64,000 bases of DNA, from positions 1,116,001-1,180,000 of the forward strand of contig OZ251449.1 of assembly GCA_965242505.1 (NCBI GenBank), given 5' to 3'. This document shows, one piece after another, positions 54,017-64,000 of this stretch. The notes beneath the pieces were generated by a model. It did not search any database. It saw only the letters and a list, made by a program, of their open reading frames with translations, and was not told the DNA's origin. The DNA comes from UBA2966 sp965242505. GTDB lineage: Bacteria; Pseudomonadota; Alphaproteobacteria; UBA2966. The position numbers and the translations under genes are program-made. Position 1 is the stretch's first letter. Every line of letters begins with the position of its first letter.

Positions 54017-57000
54017 CTACCAGCGGATGCGCAGTTCGATCTTGACGCCGTGTTCGGGACGGGTTGCGGTTTCCTTGCGTTCGGTTTGGAGGTTCATGGC
54101 GAGGTTGGGTCCCAACTCGAAGCGCGTTCCCAGGAGGTAGCGGCGGTCGCCGTTCTCCTCGTAGCCGAACCCGGCGTGGGGCGTCGCCACCCCGGCCCCG
54201 TCCCAGAACCCGATCCCGTATCCCAGTTCCGCCTCCAGGCGCGCCGCGCCCGCGTCGCCGTCGGGGGAAGACGATCCGCGCCCGGCGGCGCCTTCGTTCC
54301 ACAGGCGCGAAAGACCGCTGCCGGCGACGCCCCAGGACGGCGACACCTCGAACGACAGCCCGCGACCGCCCGGACCCGGCGACAGGCGCGCCGCGCCCGA
54401 CGCGCCCCATTCCTCCATGGCGCCCGCGTGCGCCGCCAGCGTCCGCCCCCGCGCCTCCACCGCCAGGCCCCGCGACGGCAGCGTCCATTCGAGGCCGCCG
54501 CCCAACTCCACGCCCGCGCCCGTCGCCCCGTCGCCCCCGTCCCAGCGCACCCCGAACTCCACCGACGGCGTGAGCGCCCCGCCGCCCGGCAGCGCATACG
54601 CCCGGCTCCCCTCCGCCGCCAGCCGCAGGCGCTGCGTGTCCACCGACACCGCCGCGAGCGCGGAGCCGTTGTCGTCCACCGTGTACCGCGTCGCCTCCCC
54701 CGATCCCTTCAGCGCCAGCGTCAGGCCGCCTGCGGACAGCACCGGGACCGAACCGCCCGCCGCCGCGCCCATGAACGCGCTGGCGCCCCTCTGGACCCCG
54801 AACCGGTCCACGACCTCCGCGTCCGTGATCTCGATCTCGCCCTCGCCGTAGCCCAGCATCCCCCACAGGCGCGCGCCGTCCGGGCCCGTCCACCCCAGAT
54901 AGGGATGCACCGACGTCATGCGGCTCTCGTGGACGCCCGTGATCGCCGCCTCCCCGCTCCGGTCCGTGTACTCGATCTCGCTCTCGAACCACGACGCGCC
55001 GACGCCGCCCCGCAGGCGCGCGCCCAGCGGCGCGTCGATGCCGACGTGGGCCGAGAACAGGTCGCCCGACCAGTCCAGGCCCTCGTCGTCCAGCGCCAGC
55101 GACCGCCGGTCTCCCGACCCCCACATCACCGCGCCCCCGGAACCGCCGCCGCCGGAACCCGGACCGCCGCCCGCGCCTTCACCGCCGCCGCGTCCGCCGC
55201 CCGCGCCCAGCCCGACCGCGAACGTCCGGCCCGTCACCAGATCGCGCCACGACAGCCCCTCGTCGTCGGCCTGCGACCCCTCCTGCGCCTTCAGCGCCGC
55301 CGCCGCCGCGTCCGCCAGCCCGCCGCCCGAACCCGGCGACTCCAGACGGCCCGCCACCGCGTCCGCCACGCTCCCCCACTGCGCGCGCGAGAGTTCCGGC
55401 AGGATCGACTCGTTGACCGCGGCGAGACGCGCCCGCGCCTTCTCCAGCGCCGGCCGCACCTCGATGGTGAATGTCACCGTCGCCTGCTGGCTCGGGCCGT
55501 CCATGTCCGTCGCCGTCCAGGTGTAGGTCCGCTGCTCGAGCACCTCCGTCGGCGTCCCCGACAGACGGCGGTCGCCGGGACCGTCCCGCGCGATGCCGTG
55601 CGGCAACTCCTCCGGCAGCAAGGCGTAGATCAACTCCCCGTCGCCGCCCTCCGCCGGCGGCAGCGTCACCGGCTCGATGGGTTCGTCCACGGTCCAGACG
55701 AACGCCTTCGGAAACCCCGGGAACGCCGGCCGCGTGTCCGCGTAGCCCACCGCGAACGGCGAGAACATCGCGACGCCGTCGGCGCAGACCTGGACCACCA
55801 GGCCGTCCGCCTCCACCTCGCGCGAACGCGGAACCGGCGCCCCGCGGCGCAACAGCACCAGGTCCCGGTCCCCGGCCGCCTCCCGCAGGCCGACCGTCAC
55901 CGGCAGGCACAGCCGCACGCCGCCCGGCGGCGCGGGGGCGACGGTGACGTCCACCGCCACCCGCGAGGCCGCGTCCCGCCCGAGGGAGAACCCCGGACCC
56001 GCCGCCTCCGCCACCCGGTCGGCGGGCAACGGCGCGACGGTCACCGCCACCGCGCGGTCGAGGTCCTGCGGCAGCGTGATCTCCACGTCCTCGGCGCGCC
56101 TCTCCACCGTCACCGTCACCAGCCGGCCGTTCACGTTGTAGGTCGTCGTCCCCGCCTCGCCGCCCGCCGCGATCCTGTCGTCGCCGGCCTCGGCCACCGC
56201 CACGGACAGGGCGCGCGACACCCCGTCGTAGCCGCCGCCCGACGCCGCGTGCGTCAGCGTCGCCGCGTCGGCGAGGTCGTCGTCGTCCGCCGCCGCCGTC
56301 ACCGTCACCGTCCGGGGCGTCTTCCAGTTGGCCGCCGTGAACGTCAGGAGGGCGGGCGAGATCGTCAGGTCGGCGTCGTCCGGAGCGATCGTGATCTCGA
56401 CCGTCACGTCCCCGGTGGGCTCGCTGGTCGGCGCCACCGTGTAGTCGGCGCTCACGCCCGCCGGCGGCGCCGTCACCATCACCGTCTCCGTCTCCGGCGG
56501 GTCGAACGCGAACCCCTTGTCGTCGTCGTCCACGATGGTCAGGGCCGCCCCGGTCACGGTCATGGTCGTGGAATCGGCGCGGGCGCGGTCGTTCTCCACC
56601 GTCGCCGTCACCGTCACCGTCCTGTCCGCCGCGTCCACGTCGTTGTTCCTGGCCGTGATCGTCGCCGTGTCGCCGGCCGCCGTCGTGTCGCCGGCCGCGA
56701 TCACGATGGCGCCCGCGGCGCCCGAAGGAACCGTGAACGACCCCGAAACCTCCGTCACCGTGACCGTCGTCGCCGCGCTCGACGGGTGCGACAGCCGCGC
56801 CGTCACCGTCGCCGCGGCTTCGTTCTCGGAGATCGAGGTCGGCGAGACCGCCAGCGTCACGGTGGGCGGGCCGTCGTCGTCCCTGTTCACCACGTTCACG
56901 TCGTCGACGTCGCCGGCCTCCAGCCCGTCGTAGGCGGCGGCGTCCGCGCTCGACGGATCGCCCGTCTCGATGTCGTAGGACTCGTCGCCGTCGTCCGCGG

Positions 57001-60000
57001 CGTCGTCCACGCCGGTCACCGTCACCGTCTGCGGCATGTTCCAGTTCGAGGCCGTGAACGTCAGCGGCGATGGCGACGCCGCGCCCTCGCCCGGGTCCGA
57101 ACTGGCCAGCGGCACGGTCACGACCCCTTCCGGCTCGCTGAGCAGCCGCACCGTGAAGGTCGCCGTCCCGCCGCCCTCCGTCGTCGCCAGCCCCGACGTC
57201 GGCGACACCTCCACGCCCGCCTCGTCGTCGAGGTTGCGGGCGTGGATGACGGCGGCGGAAAGCGCGTCGTAGACGTTGTCCGCGGTGTTGGCCGTGTCCA
57301 CCGTCAGCGTGACCGTGTAGTTCTGGCTGCCGTCGGGCGCCCCGGGGCTGTCGTCCACGCCGGTCAGGGTCACCGTCTGGGCGGTGTTCCAGTTCGAGGC
57401 CGTGAACGTCAGCGACGAGGGCGACGCCGTTCCCTGGGCCGTGTCCGTGCTCGCCACGGTGAGCGCCACGTTCCCGGTCGGTTGGGTGGCCAGCGTCACC
57501 CCGACCGCGGCCTGGCTGCCGTCCTCCGACGTCCGCACCCGCGACGTCGCCGACGTCTGCGGCGACGTCACGATCCCCGCGGTGTCGTCGTCGGAGAATT
57601 CGATCCCCACGCTCAGACTCGTGAGCGACAGGCCCTGATCGTTCACCAGCGTGGCGCGCAGCGATGCCGTCCGGGTGTCCGCGTCCACGTCGTTGTCCAC
57701 CGCGGTAATCACCACCGTGTCCGAGGCGTTCGCCGTCTCGCCGGCGGCGATGACGATGGAGGCCCCCGCCCCCGAAGCCACCGTGTAGACCCCCGCGGAC
57801 GCCGCCACCGTCAACGTGGTCGCCGCGCTGGACGGGTGCGAGAGGGTCAGGCTCACCGTCGCCGTCCCGCCGTTCTCGGAAATCGGCGACGACGAGGGCG
57901 ATATCGACATGATCGGCGTCGGCGCGGTGTCGTCGTCCTCCAGGGTCAGGGTCACGCCGGTCACGCTCCCCGCGCCCTGGCCGTTGGCCGCCGCCGCGGT
58001 CACCGTCGTCGTCCGGTCGGGCTCGTCCACGTCGTTGTTCACCGCCGCGATCGCCGCCGTGTCCGAGGCCGCCGTGGTGTCCCCGGCGGCAATCACGACG
58101 GTCGCGTCCGAACCCACCGTGTAGAAGCCCGAGACCGCCGTCACCGTCACCGTCGTCGCCGCGCTGGAGGGGTGCGACAGCGCCGCCGACACCACCGACG
58201 TCCCGCCGTTCTCGGCAATCGAGGCGTCCGACAGGGAGAGCGTCACCCCCGGCGCCGCGTCGTCGTCGGCGATCGTCAGCGTCACCGAGGGCGGGTCGTT
58301 CGTCAGGTTCAGGCTGTCGGAGGACGTACCGGAGACCGTCACCTGCTTGTCCGGCGCGTCGGTGTCGTCGTTCGCCGCGGTGATCGTCACCACGCCCGAA
58401 CTCGTCGTGGCGTTGGCCGCGAAGGTCAACGTGTTGGCCGAACTCAACGTGAAGTCCGTCCCCGAGCCGGGCGATGCCGAGATCGTCACCGTCACCGCCA
58501 CGGCGGACGTCCGGTCCAGCGTCGCCGTCACCGTGGTCCTGCCGCCGTTCTCCCCGATCGAAGACGACGACAGCGCCAGCGTCGCCTGCGGCGTGTCGTC
58601 GTCGGTCAGCGTCAGCGTCACCGCCGTCGGGTTCGCTACCCCGTTGCCACCGGCGGCCGTCGCCGAGACCGTCACCTGCTTGCTGCCCTCAGCCGCCATG
58701 TTGTCGTTGGCCGTCACCGTCACCCGCCCGGCGCTGGCGGTCTGCCCGGCCGCGATGGTGAGCGTCGTTCCCGTCTGCGAGAAATCCCCCGAGACCGCGC
58801 CCGTTCCCGCCGCCGACGCCACCGTCAGCGTCACCGCCGCGCTCGACCTGCCCGACAGCCGCGCCGTCACCGTCGCCACCCCGCCGGCCTCCGAGATCGA
58901 CGCCGAAGACAGCACCAGCGTCGCCGTCGGCAGCGCCTCGTCGTCGGTCAACGTCAACGTGGCCCCGGTCACGCTCCCGGCGCCCTGGCCGTTGCCCAGC
59001 GCCGCGGTCACCGTCGCCGTCCGGTTCGGCTCGTCCACGTCGTTGTCCACCGCCGCGATCGCCGCCGTGTCCGAGGCCGCCGTGGTGTCCCCGGCGGCAA
59101 TCACGATGGTCGCGTCCGAACCCACCGTGTAGAAGCCCGAGACCGCCGTCACCGTCACCGTCGTCGCCGCGCTCGACGCCCGCGACAGCATCGCCGACAC
59201 CGCCGACGTCCCGCCGTTCTCGGCGACGGTCGCCGGGTTCAGCGACAGCGTGGCGTTCGGCGCCGCGTCGTCGTCCCTGATCGTCAGCGCCGCGCCGGTC
59301 ACGGCCATGGTCGTGGAATCGGCGGCGGCCCGGTCGTTCGCCACCGTCGCCGTCACCGTCTCCGTCCGGTCGGGCGCGTCGACGTCGTTGTCCACCGCCG
59401 CGATGGCCGCCGTGTCGGAGGCCGCCGCCGTGTTCCCGGCGGCAATCACGACGGTCGCGTCGGAACCCACCGTGTAGAAGCCCGAGACCGCCGTCACCGT
59501 CACCGTCGTCGCCGCGCTGGACGGATGCGACAGCGTCGCCCGCACCGCGGCCGTGTTGGCCGTCCCGCTCTCGTCGATGCTCGAAGGCGACAGCGCCAGC
59601 GTCACCGCCGGCGGGCCGTCGTCGTCGGTGGTGGTCACCGACACGTCCACGTTCGTCAAGGCGTTGTAGTTGGCGTCGCCGCTGGCCGGGTCCAGCCGCA
59701 CGTTCCAGGTCACCGTTCCGTCGTCGATGGCGTCGTTCAGGCCGGTCACCGTCACCGTCCGGTTCACGCTCCAGTTCGCCGTCCCGAAGGTCAGGGTGGA
59801 GGGCGATACCCGGCCCTCGCCGGAGTCCCGGCTGGAGACGGCCACCGTCACCGGTTGCGCGGGCTGCGTCAGCAGCTTCACCGGGAAGGTCGCCTGGCCG
59901 CCCGCCTCCGTCGCCTGGCCGGTCACCGTCCCCACGCCCAGCCCGAACTCGTCGTCGGCGTTGACCGCGTAGACCGTGACCGCGGAGAGCGCGTCGTAGA

Positions 60001-63000
60001 CGGCGTCGGCCGTGTTCGCCTGATCCACCGTCAGCGTGACCTGGTAGTCCTGGTTGCCGTCGGCGGCGGGATCGTCCTGGCCGGTCAGCGTCACCGTCTG
60101 CGCCGTGTTCCAGTTGGTCGAGGTGAAGGTCAGCGACGAAGGCGACGCCGCCCCTTCCGTCGCATCGGAGCTGGCCAGGTCCAGTTCCACGTTCCCGGTC
60201 GGCTCGCTCTCCAGCGCCACCGTGAAGGTCGCCGTCCCGCCCGCCTCCGTCGTCCGCAGCCGCGACGAGGTCGACGTCGCGGGCGAGACCGCGAACCCCG
60301 CCGTGTCGTCGTCGGTGAAGGTCAACGACGCGCCGGCCACGGCGCCCACGCCATGGCCGTTGCCCGCCGTCGCCGCCACCGTCACCGCGTTGTCCGCCGC
60401 GTCCACGTCGTTGTCCACCGCGGTGACGACCACCGTGTCCGAGGCGTTCGCCGTCTGCCCCGCGGCGATCACGATCCGCCCCGCCGCCCCCGCCGGCGCC
60501 GTGAAGACGTTGGCCTGCGCCGTCACCGTCACCGTGGTCGGCTGGCTCGACTTGCCCGACAGCGTCGCGCTCACCGTCGCCGCGGCGCCGCTCTCGGAGA
60601 TCGACGCCGGGTTCACCGACAGCGTCACCGTCGGCGTCGTCTCGTTGTCCCTGATCGTCAACGTCGCAGTGGTGACGCTGCCGGCGCCCTGGTCGTTGGC
60701 CACCGTCGCCGTCACCGTCGCCATCCGGTCCGGCTCGTCCACGTCGTTGTCCACCGAGGTGATCGGCACCGAATGCGAGCTGGTGGTGTTGCCGGCCGTG
60801 AACACGATCCGCCGCCCCGCCCCCGACGGCGCCGTGAAGGCCCCGGCCACCGGCGTCACCGTCACCGTGGTCGCCGCGCTGGAGGGGTGCGACAGCGTCG
60901 CCCGCACCGCCGACGACTGGCTGTTCTCGAAAATCGACGTCACGCTCAACGACAGCGTCACCCCCGGCGCGCCGTCGTCGTCGCGGATGGTCAGGGTCTT
61001 GCCGGCCGGGTCCGCCACCCCGCGCCCGCCGTCCGCAGCGCCGGAGACCGTCGCCTGCCTGTTCGGCGCATCGACGTCGTTGTCCACCGCCGTCACCGTC
61101 ACCAAGCCGGCGCTGGCGGTGGCGCCGGCGGCGATGGTCAGGGTGGCGGTCGAAGACAGCGTGTAGTCGCCCGCCACCGCCCCGGTCGAGGACACCGGCG
61201 ACAGCGAGACCGTCACCGTCACCGGATCGCTGGAGCCGCGGTCCAGGCGCGCCGTCACCGTGGCCGCGTTCGACGCGCCGCTCTCGTCGATGGCGGCGGC
61301 CGACAGCAGCAGCGTCGCCGTCGGCAGCGCGTCGTCGTCGGTGAGCGTCAGCGTCAGGTCGGACGGCGCCGCCACGCCGTTGCCGCCCGCCACCGTTCCC
61401 GAGACCGTCACCGACTTGTCCGGCGAGTCCACCGTGTTGCCGTTGGCCGTCACCGTCACCACACCGGCGCTGGTGGTGACGCCGGCCGCAATCGTCAGGG
61501 TCCTGGCCGCGGAGAGCGTGAAGTCGGCCGCCACCGCCCCCGTCCCGGCCGCCGCCCCCACCGTCACCGTCACCGCCGCGCTCGACTTGCCCGACAGCGT
61601 CGCCGTCACCGTCGTCACGCCGCCGGTCTCCGGGATCGAGGTCGACGACAGCGCCAGGGTCACGGTCGGCAGCGTCTCGTCGTCGGTGAGCGTCAGGGTG
61701 ACGTTCGACGGCGCCGCCACGTTGTTGCCGCCCGCCGCGACGCCGGAGACCGTCACCGACTTGTCCCCCGAATGGACGTCGTTGCCGTTCGCCGTAACGG
61801 TCACCGCGCCGGCGCTGGTGGTGACGCCGGCCGCGATGGTGAGCGTCTTTGCCGCGGAGAGGTCGAAGTCGGCCGCCGCCGCCCCCGTACCGGCCGCCGC
61901 CCCCACCGTCACCGTCACCGCCTCGCTCGACTTGCCCGACAGCGTCGCCGTCACCGACGACACCCCGCCCGTCTCCGAGATCGACGAGGACGACAGGGCC
62001 AGCGCCACGGTCGGCAGCGTCTCGTCGTCGGCGAGCGTCAGGGTCACGTTCGACGGCGCCGCCACGCCGTTGCCGCCCACCGCGGTGGCGGAGACCGTCA
62101 CCGACTTGTTCCCCGAATGGACGTCGTTGCCGTTGGCCGTCACCGTCACCACACCGGCGCTGGTCGTGCCGCCGGCCGCGATGGTGAGCGTCTTCGCGGC
62201 GGAAAGGCCGAAGTCGGCCGCCACCGCCCCCGTCCCGGCGGCAGCCCCCACCGTCACCGTCACCGCCTCGCTGGAGGCGCCCGACAGCGTCGCCGTCACC
62301 GTCGCCACTCCGCCGGTCTCCGAGATCGACGAGGACGACAGGGCCAGCGCCACGGTCGGCAGCGTCTCGTCGTCGGTGAGCGTCAGGGTCACGTTCGACG
62401 GGTTCGACAGCAGGCCGTGGCCGCCCGCCACCGCGCCCGAGACCGTCACCCGCTTGTCGGGCGAGTCCACGTCGTTGCCGTTCGCCGTCACCGTCACCGC
62501 GCCGACGCTGGTCGTGTTCCCCGCCGCTATCGTCAGGGTCCTGGCCGCGGAGAGGCCGAAGTCGGCCGCTACCGCGCCGGTCCCGGCCGCCGCGCCCACC
62601 GTCACCGTCACCGCGTCGTCGGACTTGCCCGACAGCGTCGCCGTCACCGTCGCCGCCCCGCCCGTCTCCGAGACCGCCGAGGACGACAGCGCCAGCGTCA
62701 CGGTCGGCGTGGGGTCGTCGTCGGTCTTGGTGACGTCCACGGTCTCGTCGTCCAGGCCGTCGTAATGGCTGTCGCCGCCGCTGGCCGCGTCCAGCGTGAT
62801 CGCCACCGACAGGCTCGCCGGGTCGTCCCGGTCGTCGTCCACCGCCGCCACCCGCAGCGTCCGGGCGTCGCTCCAGTCGTCGGCGTCGAACACCAGTTCC
62901 TTCGAGGCCGCGAAGGCGCGCGCGTCGGCGTCGCCGACGTTCCTGGCCACCTGCACCTCGTCGCCGTCGGCGCTGGCCGCCGTCACCGTCACCGCCGCCG

Positions 63001-64000
63001 CCGGTTTGCTCGTGAGCTTCACCGTGAAGGTCTGCTCCGCCCCGCCCTCCGTCACCGTCAGCGTGCTCTCGGAGACCGCCAGCCCCGCCGTGTCCACGTC
63101 GGTCGTCCGCACGGTCTGCGGCCGCACGCTCGCCCCGCCGATGACGTGATAGGCGTCGGTCGGCGTGTCCGGGCTGTCCGGGAACAGGCGGAGGGTGTAG
63201 TCGCCGTCGCCGTCCACCGCGTCGTCGACCACGCCGTGCAGGGTCACCGTCTGCGCCGTCCCCCAGTTCGTGGCGGTGAAGGTCAGCCGGGTCGAGGCCG
63301 CCGCCGCGCCGCTGCCCGAAGACACCTGGCCTTCGGCCGAGTCGCTGCTCTTCACCGCCACCACGACGTTCGTGGTCGGCTCGCTGTTGAGCTTCACCGT
63401 GAAGGTCTCGCTCGCGCCCTCGTCCACGCTGAGCCACACCGGGCACGGCGCCCGGCGGCAACGCGGGAAGGCCGGGGCGGTCACCAGCGCGGCGCGGTCG
63501 TCCTCCCAGATCAGCAGCTCCACGTCCGCCGGGGCCGCCAGGGACAGCGTGCTGCTGGCGACGCCCGCCACCACCACCTTCTTGCCGGCGACGGTGTCGT
63601 CCACGATGGAGTCGATGCGGTCGTCCACCGCCGTGATCGTCACCACGCCCGTGCTGGTGGTGGCGTTGGCCGCGATGGTCAGGGTATTGGCCGTGGAAAG
63701 CGTGAAGTCGTCCGCCGCCGCGTTGGTCCCCTTCGTCGCCGAGACCGTGACGGTCACCGCCGCGCTGGCCGGGACGCTGAGGCGCGCCGTCACCGTGGTC
63801 ATGCGCTCGGAGCCCGGCGCCGTGGCCAGCTCCTTGATGGTGTCCGACTGGCCCGAGATCGGGTCCGACAGCAGCAGCGACAGCGCCGCCGCGTCGTCGT
63901 CGGCGAGGGTCAGGGTGACGGACGACGGCGCCAGCACGTTGTTGCCGCCCGTTACCGTACCGGAGACCGTCACCGACTTGTCCGGCGAGTGCACGTTGTT
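54017..64000 (-). CDS. Giant Calx-beta repeat autotransporter adhesin (partial, 5' end beyond window)
   Basis: At least 3327 residues in the window, with the frame still open at 64000 (an apparent GTG at 63994 is an internal Val in NNVHSPDK). Long runs of Calx-beta type modules (pattern TLALSSSSISETGG, ATLSG.SS.AVTVTV, LTIAAG.TTS, DDE) from 64000 to about 56500, interleaved with a second module (SSDxxEGxxSPSSLTFTxxNWNTAQTVTVTGxDD). Then a putative Ig-like domain (about 55460-55740, GDRRLSGTPTEV), a Gly-rich linker (55130-55215) and a C-terminal beta barrel ending in ELRIRW with a terminal aromatic residue. Expected at the cell surface as adhesin or matrix protein, with Ca2+ binding by DD-rich loops. 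BamE in this window belongs to the machinery that would insert it. Confidence 0.85.
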   Translation of the reverse strand, partial: NNVHSPDKSVTVSGTVTGGNNVLAPSSVTLTLADDDAAALSLLLSDPISGQSDTIKELATAPGSERMTTVTARLSVPASAAVTVTVSATKGTNAAADDFTLSTANTLTIAANATTSTGVVTITAVDDRIDSIVDDTVAGKKVVVAGVASSTLSLAAPADVELLIWEDDRAALVTAPAFPRCRRAPCPVWLSVDEGASETFTVKLNSEPTTNVVVAVKSSDSAEGQVSSGSGAAAASTRLTFTATNWGTAQTVTLHGVVDDAVDGDGDYTLRLFPDSPDTPTDAYHVIGGASVRPQTVRTTDVDTAGLAVSESTLTVTEGGAEQTFTVKLTSKPAAAVTVTAASADGDEVQVARNVGDADARAFAASKELVFDADDWSDARTLRVAAVDDDRDDPASLSVAITLDAASGGDSHYDGLDDETVDVTKTDDDPTPTVTLALSSSAVSETGGAATVTATLSGKSDDAVTVTVGAAAGTGAVAADFGLSAARTLTIAAGNTTSVGAVTVTANGNDVDSPDKRVTVSGAVAGGHGLLSNPSNVTLTLTDDETLPTVALALSSSSISETGGVATVTATLSGASSEAVTVTVGAAAGTGAVAADFGLSAAKTLTIAAGGTTSAGVVTVTANGNDVHSGNKSVTVSATAVGGNGVAAPSNVTLTLADDETLPTVALALSSSSISETGGVSSVTATLSGKSSEAVTVTVGAAAGTGAAAADFDLSAAKTLTIAAGVTTSAGAVTVTANGNDVHSGDKSVTVSGVAAGGNNVAAPSNVTLTLTDDETLPTVTLALSSTSIPETGGVTTVTATLSGKSSAAVTVTVGAAAGTGAVAADFTLSAARTLTIAAGVTTSAGVVTVTANGNTVDSPDKSVTVSGTVAGGNGVAAPSDLTLTLTDDDALPTATLLLSAAAIDESGASNAATVTARLDRGSSDPVTVTVSLSPVSSTGAVAGDYTLSSTATLTIAAGATASAGLVTVTAVDNDVDAPNRQATVSGAADGGRGVADPAGKTLTIRDDDGAPGVTLSLSVTSIFENSQSSAVRATLSHPSSAATTVTVTPVAGAFTAPSGAGRRIVFTAGNTTSSHSVPITSVDNDVDEPDRMATVTATVANDQGAGSVTTATLTIRDNETTPTVTLSVNPASISESGAAATVSATLSGKSSQPTTVTVTAQANVFTAPAGAAGRIVIAAGQTANASDTVVVTAVDNDVDAADNAVTVAATAGNGHGVGAVAGASLTFTDDDTAGFAVSPATSTSSRLRTTEAGGTATFTVALESEPTGNVELDLASSDATEGAASPSSLTFTSTNWNTAQTVTLTGQDDPAADGNQDYQVTLTVDQANTADAVYDALSAVTVYAVNADDEFGLGVGTVTGQATEAGGQATFPVKLLTQPAQPVTVAVSSRDSGEGRVSPSTLTFGTANWSVNRTVTVTGLNDAIDDGTVTWNVRLDPASGDANYNALTNVDVSVTTTDDDGPPAVTLALSPSSIDESGTANTAAVRATLSHPSSAATTVTVTAVSGFYTVGSDATVVIAAGNTAAASDTAAIAAVDNDVDAPDRTETVTATVANDRAAADSTTMAVTGAALTIRDDDAAPNATLSLNPATVAENGGTSAVSAMLSRASSAATTVTVTAVSGFYTVGSDATIVIAAGDTTAASDTAAIAAVDNDVDEPNRTATVTAALGNGQGAGSVTGATLTLTDDEALPTATLVLSSASISEAGGVATVTARLSGRSSAAVTLTVASAAGTGAVSGDFSQTGTTLTIAAGQTASAGRVTVTANDNMAAEGSKQVTVSATAAGGNGVANPTAVTLTLTDDDTPQATLALSSSSIGENGGRTTVTATLDRTSAVAVTVTISASPGSGTDFTLSSANTLTFAANATTSSGVVTITAANDDTDAPDKQVTVSGTSSDSLNLTNDPPSVTLTIADDDAAPGVTLSLSDASIAENGGTSVVSAALSHPSSAATTVTVTAVSGFYTVGSDATVVIAAGDTTAASDTAAIAAVNNDVDEPDRTTTVTAAAANGQGAGSVTGVTLTLEDDDTAPTPIMSISPSSSPISENGGTATVSLTLSHPSSAATTLTVAASAGVYTVASGAGASIVIAAGETANASDTVVITAVDNDVDADTRTASLRATLVNDQGLSLTSLSVGIEFSDDDTAGIVTSPQTSATSRVRTSEDGSQAAVGVTLATQPTGNVALTVASTDTAQGTASPSSLTFTASNWNTAQTVTLTGVDDSPGAPDGSQNYTVTLTVDTANTADNVYDALSAAVIHARNLDDEAGVEVSPTSGLATTEGGGTATFTVRLLSEPEGVVTVPLASSDPGEGAASPSPLTFTASNWNMPQTVTVTGVDDAADDGDESYDIETGDPSSADAAAYDGLEAGDVDDVNVVNRDDDGPPTVTLAVSPTSISENEAAATVTARLSHPSSAATTVTVTEVSGSFTVPSGAAGAIVIAAGDTTAAGDTATITARNNDVDAADRTVTVTATVENDRARADSTTMTVTGAALTIVDDDDKGFAFDPPETETVMVTAPPAGVSADYTVAPTSEPTGDVTVEITIAPDDADLTISPALLTFTAANWKTPRTVTVTAAADDDDLADAATLTHAASGGGYDGVSRALSVAVAEAGDDRIAAGGEAGTTTYNVNGRLVTVTVERRAEDVEITLPQDLDRAVAVTVAPLPADRVAEAAGPGFSLGRDAASRVAVDVTVAPAPPGGVRLCLPVTVGLREAAGDRDLVLLRRGAPVPRSREVEADGLVVQVCADGVAMFSPFAVGYADTRPAFPGFPKAFVWTVDEPIEPVTLPPAEGGDGELIYALLPEELPHGIARDGPGDRRLSGTPTEVLEQRTYTWTATDMDGPSQQATVTFTIEVRPALEKARARLAAVNESILPELSRAQWGSVADAVAGRLESPGSGGGLADAAAAALKAQEGSQADDEGLSWRDLVTGRTFAVGLGAGGGRGGGEGAGGGPGSGGGGSGGAVMWGSGDRRSLALDDEGLDWSGDLFSAHVGIDAPLGARLRGGVGASWFESEIEYTDRSGEAAITGVHESRMTSVHPYLGWTGPDGARLWGMLGYGEGEIEITDAEVVDRFGVQRGASAFMGAAAGGSVPVLSAGGLTLALKGSGEATRYTVDDNGSALAAVSVDTQRLRLAAEGSRAYALPGGGALTPSVEFGVRWDGGDGATGAGVELGGGLEWTLPSRGLAVEARGRTLAAHAGAMEEWGASGAARLSPGPGGRGLSFEVSPSWGVAGSGLSRLWNEGAAGRGSSSPDGDAGAARLEAELGYGIGFWDGAGVATPHAGFGYEENGDRRYLLGTRFELGPNLAMNLQTERKETATRPEHGVKIELRIRW
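61300..62720 (-). repeat. In-frame tandem ~345-bp repeats in the adhesin gene
   Basis: Equivalent points occur at 61471, 61816, 62161 and 62509, spacing 345, 345 and 348 bp (115-116 codons). Neighbouring units are almost identical, much closer than the other Calx-beta modules, so this block expanded recently and could vary in copy number. Confidence 0.8.

Noticed and set aside
58689..63461. Open frame of about 1,590 codons in a second minus-strand frame across the adhesin
   Set aside because: Low-complexity Gly/Arg/Asp translation. It arises from the codon bias of Calx-beta repeats; the adhesin frame has the real domain signatures.
63992..63994. GTG start of the adhesin at 63994
   Set aside because: The codon is an internal Val in the repeated NNVHSPDK motif and the frame is open to the window edge.

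Overview
The window reads as chromosomal DNA of a high-GC alphaproteobacterium, probably Rhodospirillales-like. The strongest support is a conserved housekeeping order on the minus strand between about 33.6 and 49.7 kb: rpiB, nrdR, ribD, ribE, ribB, ribH, nusB, thiL, hppA, (bamE on plus), ubiquinol-cytochrome c chaperone, DUF177, rpmF, plsX, fabH, ihfA, a MerR regulator and tRNA-Pro. An IalB-type protein and a GNTTKA-type (K+-independent) proton pyrophosphatase fit this assignment. No rRNA, CRISPR array or complete prophage was seen.

Region by region. 1-573: 5' part of a polyamine-type ABC permease. 1063-3610: a compact three-gene operon, AAA ATPase, PIN-domain RNase and ATP-dependent RNA ligase, with both junctions overlapping as ATGA. 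3644-9338: two Rieske oxygenases, a lone TRAP binding protein, an SDR dehydrogenase and an IalB protein. 9661-11517: recQ. 11.5-23.2 kb: a defence-type island with an integrase remnant, an AT-rich DUF2513 gene and three tandem 3.66-kb units, each encoding a type IIG-like restriction-modification enzyme of about 1,110 residues that differ mainly in one short, probably target-recognition, segment. 23.4-30.1 kb: a catabolic cluster (CoA-transferase A and B, enolase-superfamily enzyme, HyuA, HyuB). 30.3-33.3 kb: polyphosphate:AMP phosphotransferase and a third Rieske-family oxygenase that has lost exactly its Rieske cluster segment. 33.6-49.7 kb: the housekeeping block, with two MFS transporters inserted between thiL and hppA. 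50-53.2 kb: a phage-type lipoprotein, a DUF1640 protein and an orphan HyuA. 53.2-54.0 kb: tandem array of the local repeat element. 54.0-64.0 kb: most of a giant Calx-beta autotransporter adhesin that runs off the right edge.

A GC-rich repeat family of about 240 bp when complete is scattered between genes. It has CCGCATTT/AAATGCGG terminal inverted repeats and two strong internal hairpins. Several copies begin at, or supply, the stop codon of the preceding gene.

The best candidate for an undescribed system is the ATPase-PIN-RNA ligase operon: a presumed RNA-cutting effector and an RNA-sealing enzyme are translationally coupled behind an ATPase of the kind used as a sensor in anti-phage systems. 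The triplicated restriction enzymes and the Rieske-less oxygenase are the next most interesting.
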